A stretch of 64,000 bases of DNA from Nakamurella deserti (GTDB taxonomy: Bacteria > Actinomycetota > Actinomycetes > Mycobacteriales > Nakamurellaceae): NCBI RefSeq assembly GCF_003260015.1, contig NZ_QCXS01000002.1, positions 496,001 to 560,000 of the forward strand. Reading direction: 5' to 3'. Positions 59,064 through 64,000 of the stretch are shown here, one piece after another. Below the pieces are notes generated by a model. It was not told the origin of the DNA. It was given only the letters and a program-made list of their open reading frames with translations, and ran no database searches. Made by a program: the position numbers and the translations under genes. The stretch's first letter is position 1; every line of letters begins with the position of its first letter.

Positions 59064-59316
59064 GGGACTTCATCCGTTCGTCTGCGTACGTGGCGTAGGT
59101 GAGAGATACCGCCCGTAGCGCGTCGCCGGGCTCGCGTCGGTCGACGCTGGCCATCGCGACGTCGAACTCCTTCTGCAGGCCCGAGCAAAACGTCAGGCCA
59201 GCGATCCGCTGGTAGGCCGCCGGGTTGCCGGGCGACGACGGAACGTCTTCCTCCCCGGAGCAGCCTGTGAGCAGCACAGCTATCGAGGAGGCCACCAGAA
59301 ACGGAGTTCGATGCAT
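59050..59316 (-). CDS. Small lipoprotein
   Basis: 88 aa. The signal peptide MHRTPFLVASSIAVLLTGCS ends in the lipobox LLTGC, with the anchor Cys at 19. The rest is a short soluble domain with DALRAVSLTYATYADERMK and two further Cys, one in LTFCSGLQKEFDVA and one in SLDCY, which could form a disulfide. No family is recognised. Its 3' end overlaps the start of the HNH gene by 14 bases, so the two are co-transcribed. Confidence 0.65.
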   Translation of the reverse strand: MHRTPFLVASSIAVLLTGCSGEEDVPSSPGNPAAYQRIAGLTFCSGLQKEFDVAMASVDRREPGDALRAVSLTYATYADERMKSLDCY

Positions 59317-59690
59317 GCGACAAGCCTCCAGTCAGCGCAAGGTTCCGGTGGCGGGGTGGCCGACAGTTCCATCGATCGAGTTCCGACAACACCCGATCAC
59401 GGAGCCCTGCTGACTGTGAGTAGACGCTGTGCGTCTTGGGGTGGGGGTGGGTTGACGGTGCGGCCTGCCGGTGCCACTCCGAGGTTTGTGCTTCCGCCAT
59501 CTCTGCATGGCGATCTTGCGGGCTGGCTATGGCTGAGCCTCGCTGTGGCCAGACACCGTTCCGGTAGTTCTGAGCCTGCGCGCAATCGCCGGTGCCAAGG
59601 ATACGGATCGATAGGAGTATCCGGGTGCATGTGAGAATGCCGCTAGTCTTCTGCCCACCTTGGTCACGGAGCGCGTGAAGATGACACAGT
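59317..59690. other. Intergenic region with no recognised feature
   Basis: 374 bases of mixed composition between the lipoprotein gene and the Mrr-type gene, both on the minus strand. Open frames present have poor codon positions and no ribosome sites. The lipoprotein promoter probably lies here. Confidence 0.4.
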
Positions 59691-60752
59691 TCATGCGTCT
59701 CCGTCGCCAAGGACCCATATCAATTTGAGTGGGAGCTTCGTACGGATGTCGGCCGGTAGGCGAGAGTAGGTTCTCAGTACTGCATCCACGACATCAGCGG
59801 CCTCCCAAACCCTCACCCTAAGATGCTGATTCTTCATGACGTCCCTGGCGGGTTTCGACAGACCGCCCCACGCAACCAGAAGGCCCTGCTCTGCGCCGTG
59901 TGTAGTCATGACGCCGTGTAGTTGCGTGACTATTGGCGATCCTACTTGGCTCCCGGACTTGACCTGGGTGAGCAAGCGGGGCGAATCCAAGCCGAGTGGC
60001 CCCCGGCCGGCTGTAATGTCAATTCCACCATCAGGGCCTGGAGGCGCCTGAACGCACACATACCCCTCGGCAGTCAGGATGGCAGTGATGAGAGTTGCCA
60101 AATCGTGACCGGCGAAGTCTTCGGCGATTCGGCCAGTGATGCGGTCGAGGGCGACCTGTTCAATATCGGCAGCCAATTCGGGCTCATCCACTGAGGCCAA
60201 CTGTGCATGATCATTACTGGTGCTGACGGGCGCAGCGGTCGTCGTCGCTGCTACCGAGCCGGGATCGATGCCAGTTTTGAGCAAGGCCTCAAGGCGTCGG
60301 ACAGCGTGATTCTTACTGGGAGCGAACACTGACATTGCACTGCCCAGAGTGAATAGCAGATCCTGCTTGACTGCAGTCCGGGGCAGGTCTGTGACCAACC
60401 AATCCACCTTCACTACGTGCCGCCGGTCTGCTTCCACTTCGTCACCGAGAAAATGATAGCCCTTCGTTACGCGACCGATCGCGATTCTCTTAGTCGTTTT
60501 CAGTGGCATCACTAGCAAATCGCCAGCTGTGATCCTGTGACGCAGGGCCCACAGTTGGCCGGTGTAATTTGCACGCATACCGTCACTGCCGCCAGGAAAG
60601 CTAGCGCTGACGAGAGCGCTGATCGCGTCTTTTGTTGTACATGCCGACAGATCCGGAAGCTCTCTCCATCCGCCCCCAGAGACCCCGTTGTCCAGCGCCC
60701 ACTGATCTCGTTCGCCAGATCTCCCGCTTCGAACTACCCAGGCAGTACTCAT
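59691..60752 (-). CDS. Mrr-type restriction endonuclease with PUA-like N-terminal domain
   Basis: 353 aa. Residues 1-155 look like a PUA/EVE-superfamily reader (AWVVRSGRSGERDQWALDNG; GDLLVMPLKTTKRIAIGRV). Residues about 195-340 are an Mrr catalytic domain: HDLATLITAILTAEGYVCVQ, then GPDGGIDITAGRGPL with Asp241 and Asp245, and LLTQVKSGSQVGSP with the Q-x-K (263-265) version of the PD-(D/E)xK site, typical of Mrr. Mrr enzymes cut methylated DNA. The ATG at 60752 has GGGAGATTCG upstream. It is the last gene of the island, transcribed away from fdhD's 3' end. Confidence 0.82.
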   Translation of the reverse strand: MSTAWVVRSGRSGERDQWALDNGVSGGGWRELPDLSACTTKDAISALVSASFPGGSDGMRANYTGQLWALRHRITAGDLLVMPLKTTKRIAIGRVTKGYHFLGDEVEADRRHVVKVDWLVTDLPRTAVKQDLLFTLGSAMSVFAPSKNHAVRRLEALLKTGIDPGSVAATTTAAPVSTSNDHAQLASVDEPELAADIEQVALDRITGRIAEDFAGHDLATLITAILTAEGYVCVQAPPGPDGGIDITAGRGPLGLDSPRLLTQVKSGSQVGSPIVTQLHGVMTTHGAEQGLLVAWGGLSKPARDVMKNQHLRVRVWEAADVVDAVLRTYSRLPADIRTKLPLKLIWVLGDGDA

Positions 60753-60905
60753 CGAATCTCCCTTGCAGTCCGTCGTGACAACTGAATCCACTGCTGTACT
60801 TCCCCATCGCCGCGGGACCCCTGCGAAGCGCGCGCTCCGACGGCCTGGCTCACTTGGAAGGATTACGGACCGGCGAAGCGTATCCGGCCACTTGATCCAT
60901 GATCG

Positions 60906-61727
60906 TCAGGTGCCCAAAACCCGGTGCGCCCCGCTGTAGACGTTGAAGCTCGCGTCCCGGGTGAACCCGATCAGCGTCAGCCCGCGGTCGCGGGCCAGCT
61001 CCACGGCCAGCGACGACGGTGCGCTCACTGCGACGAGCACGCCGCAGCCGGCCAGCACCGCCTTCTGCACCAGCTCGAACGACGCCCGCGACGAGGTGAC
61101 CAACACGGACTCCGCGAGCGGAAGACCACCGGACATCAGGGCGGCGCCGATGACCTTGTCCATCGCGTTGTGCCGCCCCACGTCCTCACGGACCAGCGTC
61201 ATGGTGCCGTCGGCGGCGGCCAGCCCGGTGGCGTGGATACCTCCTGTGCGGTCGAACGAGGTCTGGCCGTCCCGCAGTGACCGGGGGAGCTGCAGCACCG
61301 CCTCCGGGGTCAGGCGCGGACCTTCCGGTGAGTCGTGGCGTGAGCGCTGGGCGATCGCGTCGATCGACGCACTGCCGCACACCCCGCAGGCCGATGTCCC
61401 GTCCACGGTCCGCTGCCGGGACGGGTCCAGAACGCGCCCGCCGGCCAGCGCCACGTCCATCACGTTGTAGGTGTTGCGGCCCTGGTCGTCGACGCCGTCG
61501 CAGTATCTCGCCACCACGACGTCGTCGGCCGCGGCGATGACGCCCTCGGCGTGCAGGAAGCCGTGCACCAGCTCCACGTCGTGACCGGGGGTGCGCATGG
61601 TCACCGCCATGGACGTGCCGCCGACGCGGATCTCCAACGGCTCCTCACCGGCGACGGCGTCCTCACGGAGCACGAAGCGCCCGTCACGGTAGGAACGGAT
61701 CCGGGTACGGGCGACGGTGCGGCTCAC
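60906..61727 (-). CDS. fdhD: Formate dehydrogenase sulfurtransferase FdhD
   Basis: 273 aa. Transfers sulfur from a cysteine desulfurase to the molybdenum cofactor of formate dehydrogenase. The catalytic pair is in TSACGVCGSAS (Cys114, Cys117); other family blocks are DVELVHGFLHAEGVI, LVREDVGRHNAMDKVIGAAL, and LVTSSRASFELVQKAV. It is full length. Its last 21 codons coincide with the right direct repeat of the island, and an orphan copy of its 3' end lies at 46107-46223. No formate dehydrogenase gene is in the window. The start is a GTG. Confidence 0.95.
   Translation of the reverse strand: MSRTVARTRIRSYRDGRFVLREDAVAGEEPLEIRVGGTSMAVTMRTPGHDVELVHGFLHAEGVIAAADDVVVARYCDGVDDQGRNTYNVMDVALAGGRVLDPSRQRTVDGTSACGVCGSASIDAIAQRSRHDSPEGPRLTPEAVLQLPRSLRDGQTSFDRTGGIHATGLAAADGTMTLVREDVGRHNAMDKVIGAALMSGGLPLAESVLVTSSRASFELVQKAVLAGCGVLVAVSAPSSLAVELARDRGLTLIGFTRDASFNVYSGAHRVLGT
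60934..60997. repeat. Right 64-bp direct repeat (candidate att site) in fdhD
   Basis: Identical to 46135-46198 and in the same orientation. Lies within the coding sequence near the 3' end of fdhD, so integration there leaves the gene functional. Confidence 0.85.
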
Positions 61728-61757
61728 CCGTTCAGCTTGCCACCGCGGCCCACCGGC

Positions 61758-62240
61758 TCAGCGACGGACGAAGCGGAGCTCCAGGATGCCCGAGGGGTCG
61801 ATGCGCTCGGCGCCGTCCGGGATGAAGCCGCGGTTGACGTAGAAGGCGCTCGCCCGCGGGTTGTCGCGGTACACCCACAGCGACACGGGGGACTCCTGCG
61901 TGGCGGCGTTGAGCAGCTTCGTGGCGATCCCGGTGCCGTAGAACGCTTCCCGCACGTAGATGGCGTAGAGCTCGAGCTCGGTGGGGGAGTCGTCGTCGCC
62001 CGCGGGACCCGCCATCGCGATACCGGCGACTTCACCGTCCACCTCGGCCAGCCAGTGGTCGAACTCGCCGTCGGTGATCTCCTGACGGCGGATCCGGGCC
62101 AGCTCCTGCGGGTCCAGCGACGCGAAGCGCTCCGGTTCCCACAACTCCCCGTAGGCCTCCTGCCAACACGCGTAGTGGCAGGCCGAGAACGCCTCGGCGT
62201 CATCGGGAAGGGCCCTGCGGACCGTGGCCACGACCTCCAT
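61758..62240 (-). CDS. GNAT-family N-acetyltransferase
   Basis: 160 aa. The GNAT fold is visible: VRRALPDDAEAFSACHYACW, VDGEVAGIAMAG, ELELYAIYVREAFYGTGIAT with the acetyl-CoA loop (the usual R/Q-x-x-G-x-G/A is here FYGTGIAT), then VSLWVYRDNPRASAFYVNRGF. The substrate is unknown. The ATG at 62240 follows GGGGA seven to eight bases upstream; another ATG nine codons earlier is possible. It lies 30 bases before fdhD on the same strand. Confidence 0.88.
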   Translation of the reverse strand: MEVVATVRRALPDDAEAFSACHYACWQEAYGELWEPERFASLDPQELARIRRQEITDGEFDHWLAEVDGEVAGIAMAGPAGDDDSPTELELYAIYVREAFYGTGIATKLLNAATQESPVSLWVYRDNPRASAFYVNRGFIPDGAERIDPSGILELRFVRR

Positions 62241-62571
62241 ACGAGAATCCCCACTCCGTCGGTGCATCAGTGCAACGAGCGTAGTCCACGGTCTGTCGAG
62301 GTGGCTCCCGGTTCCGCCCTCGGCGGAGCGCCGGCGGGCCCCGAGTGAGGGCGACCGCAACCGGCACCGAAGTCGGCCGGGACCGTGGCCCGGGGGTCTG
62401 TCCGGAGCGCCGGTGGACGAGCGGGCGCCGGTCGCGGCGCGCGCACCGCCGGACCCGCCCGGAGCGGCGCCGGTCGCGGCGGCGCACCGCCGGACCGCCC
62501 GGTCAGTGCCCCCGGTCACCCCGGCGGTGTCGGACCGGGGTGGCGGTGCCCGGCGGTGGCAGGATGGTTCG

Positions 62572-63309
62572 GTGGCCGTCTACAGGGATACCGGGGTGGT
62601 GCTGCGCGTCGCCAAACTCGGTGAGGCGGACCGCATCGTCACGCTGCTGACCCGGCGGACGGGACGCGTGCGCGCCGTCGCCAAGGGTGTCCGCCGGACC
62701 CGCAGCAAGTTCGGGTCACGACTGGAGCCCTTCAGCCACGTCGACGTCCAGCTCTACGAGGGCCGCAACCTCGACATCGTGACCCAGGCCGAGTCGATGG
62801 ACTCCTTCGGTCCGGCGATCACCGCCGACTACGGCCGCTACACCGCCGGCACCGTGCTGGTCGAGACCGCCGAGCGGCTCACCGCCGAGGAGCGGGAACC
62901 GAGCCTGCGGCTCTACCTGCTGCTGGTCGGCGCGCTGCGGGCGCTGGCCGAGACCGACCGCGACCCGTCGTTGATCCTGGACGCGTTCCTGCTCCGGGCG
63001 ATGGGCCTGGCCGGCTGGGCGCCGGCGCTGTCGTCCTGCGCCCGCTGCGGCGAACCCGGTCCGCACGCCGCCTTCCACATCGCCGCCGGTGGGCTGCTGT
63101 GCCCCGGCTGCCGCAACGGTGCGGTGATGCGCCCGGCGCCGGCCAGTCTGGCGCTGATGCAGGCGCTGGCCGACGGCGACTGGGCCACCGCCGAGGCCGC
63201 CGAGCCGCTGAACCGCCGGGAGGCGTCCGGGCTGGTGTCGGCGCTGCTGCAGTGGCACCTCGAGCGCGGCCTGCGGTCGCTGCCGTTGGTCGAGCGGGTG
63301 GCCCCGTGA
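62572..63309 (+). CDS. recO: DNA repair protein RecO
   Basis: 245 aa. Recombination mediator that loads RecA with RecR. The N-terminal OB fold is visible ([48 protein letters not shown]), then a helical domain and a C4 zinc site CARCGEPGP...LCPGCRNG. The GTG at 62572 gives the family start. Its stop overlaps the uppS start (GTGA). In M. tuberculosis recO and uppS are also adjacent (Rv2362c-Rv2361c). Confidence 0.93.
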   Translation: MAVYRDTGVVLRVAKLGEADRIVTLLTRRTGRVRAVAKGVRRTRSKFGSRLEPFSHVDVQLYEGRNLDIVTQAESMDSFGPAITADYGRYTAGTVLVETAERLTAEEREPSLRLYLLLVGALRALAETDRDPSLILDAFLLRAMGLAGWAPALSSCARCGEPGPHAAFHIAAGGLLCPGCRNGAVMRPAPASLALMQALADGDWATAEAAEPLNRREASGLVSALLQWHLERGLRSLPLVERVAP

Positions 63310-64000
63310 CCCGGGTCCGCCGCACCCCGCTGCCGCCGGTCCCGCACGCCTCGGGTGAGCGGCCGCCGGACATCCCGCGGGACCAGGTCCCGCACCACGT
63401 CGCGCTGGTCATGGACGGCAACGGCCGCTGGGCGAAGGCCCGCGGTCTGCCCCGCACCGCCGGACACGAACGCGGTGAGGCCGCGCTGTTCGACGTGGTC
63501 GAGGGCTGCATCGAGCTGGGCGTGAAATACCTGTCGGCGTACGCGTTCTCGACGGAGAACTGGAAGCGCTCGCCCGATGAGGTGCGGTTCCTGATGGGCT
63601 TCAACCGTGAGGTGCTGCACCGCCGCCGCGACCGGATGAACGACCTCGGGGTCCGGGTCCGCTGGGCCGGCCGCCGCCCGCGGCTGTGGCGCAGCGTCAT
63701 CAAGGAGCTCGAGATCGCCGAGGACATGACCGCCGGCAACGACGTCATGACCCTGACGATGTGCGTGAACTACGGGGGCCGGGCCGAGATCACCGACGCC
63801 GTCCGGGCCATCGCCGAGCAGGTCGCCGACGGGCGGCTCAAGCCCGGCAGGATCGACGAGAAGACCATCGGCCGGTTCCTCGACGAGCCCGACATGCCCG
63901 ACGTCGACCTGTTCCTGCGGTCGTCGGGGGAGCAGCGCACCAGCAACTTCCTGCTCTGGCAGTCCGCGTACGCCGAGTTCGTCTTCCTGGACACGCTCTT
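63306..64000 (+). CDS. uppS: Isoprenyl transferase (polyprenyl diphosphate synthase, Z type), partial
   Basis: 231 codons are visible; the 3' end is beyond the window. Condenses isopentenyl diphosphate in cis to make the lipid carrier for wall polymers. Features: [20 protein letters not shown] with the catalytic Asp and Asn, [27 protein letters not shown], and near the end [20 protein letters not shown]. The N-terminal extension of about 25 residues is usual in the actinobacterial long-chain enzyme. The GTG at 63306 overlaps the recO stop. Confidence 0.93.
   Translation, partial: MTRVRRTPLPPVPHASGERPPDIPRDQVPHHVALVMDGNGRWAKARGLPRTAGHERGEAALFDVVEGCIELGVKYLSAYAFSTENWKRSPDEVRFLMGFNREVLHRRRDRMNDLGVRVRWAGRRPRLWRSVIKELEIAEDMTAGNDVMTLTMCVNYGGRAEITDAVRAIAEQVADGRLKPGRIDEKTIGRFLDEPDMPDVDLFLRSSGEQRTSNFLLWQSAYAEFVFLDTL

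Larger units (their letters stand above)
46107..60997. mobile_element. Defence-type genomic island inserted at the 3' end of fdhD
   Basis: The segment between an orphan fdhD 3' fragment (46107-46223) and the 3' end of intact fdhD (60906 onward) has lower GC and mixed codon use, unlike its neighbours. Both edges carry the same 64-bp sequence in direct orientation. Its genes are of defence type (helicase-nuclease, SMC-like ATPase, HsdR remnant, HNH and Mrr nucleases). Insertion at a gene's 3' end with duplication of that end is the usual result of site-specific integration. No integrase or excisionase was recognised, so the element may be a remnant or mobilised by other means. Confidence 0.75.

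Noticed and set aside
59397-59630. Short frames in the gap between the lipoprotein and Mrr genes
   Set aside because: No ribosome site, no conserved motif, frames on both strands equally open.

Overview
The window comes from a very GC-rich actinobacterium. Codon third positions are almost all G or C, GTG starts are common, many genes overlap by 4 bases (GTGA or ATGA), and gene order matches the mycobacterial chromosome (from memory) over long stretches. It contains the GlgE alpha-glucan pathway, a CxxC DsbA-like mycothiol-type reductase, a GlbO globin, a ClpP1-ClpP2 pair and a pyrophosphate-type phosphofructokinase. It is not a Mycobacterium in detail, because several blocks are inserted between otherwise collinear genes. 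The genus cannot be fixed from sequence alone; Nakamurella- or Geodermatophilus-like lineages would fit.

Layout. 1-2.2 kb: a MarR-type regulator cut by the window edge, a thioredoxin-fold TPR protein and a lipoprotein zinc peptidase. 2.1-12.9 kb: glgE-treS-mak-glgB as one minus-strand operon, divergent from glgP. Trehalose is converted to maltose (TreS), to maltose-1-phosphate (Mak), polymerised (GlgE), branched (GlgB) and degraded (GlgP). 13-16.2 kb: an SSB paralogue, a DUF2256-DUF3253 protein, an unusual photolyase-like protein with its two domains in swapped order, and a stand-alone receiver protein. 16.5-25.7 kb: ettA, a giant NAD-glutamate dehydrogenase, a thioesterase, a conserved hypothetical, glbO and an HNH nuclease (the Rv2478c-Rv2469c order). 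25.7-27.4 kb: a repeat-rich accessory gap holding four tandem small genes on the minus strand, each coding for a cationic peptide built from RAVRVG hexads. 27.5-34 kb: amidase, small membrane protein, DUF5130 protein, pepN, nitroreductase-type DsbA protein and UspA. 34-41 kb: PPi-dependent phosphofructokinase, BenE transporter, a MarR/MMPL divergent pair with a clear operator, a Dabb protein and two tRNAs. 41-46 kb: tig-clpP1-clpP2-clpX, the protein folding and degradation cluster.

46.1-61 kb is a lower-GC island. It is bounded by a 64-bp exact direct repeat, one copy in the 3' end of intact fdhD and the other in an orphan 3' fragment of fdhD next to clpX. It carries defence-type genes: a very large DUF4011-helicase-endonuclease protein, an SMC-like ATPase with a small partner, a truncated type I restriction HsdR, a membrane protein, an EVE/PUA-like-HNH nuclease, a small lipoprotein and an Mrr-type nuclease with a PUA-like N-terminus. 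No integrase was found. After the island come fdhD, an acetyltransferase, recO and uppS (which runs off the end).

The best candidates for something undescribed are the RAVRVG peptide gene array, the operon-like set at 47.1-55.4 kb inside the fdhD-bounded island, and the permuted photolyase-like protein with four cysteines spaced as in iron-sulfur photolyases.
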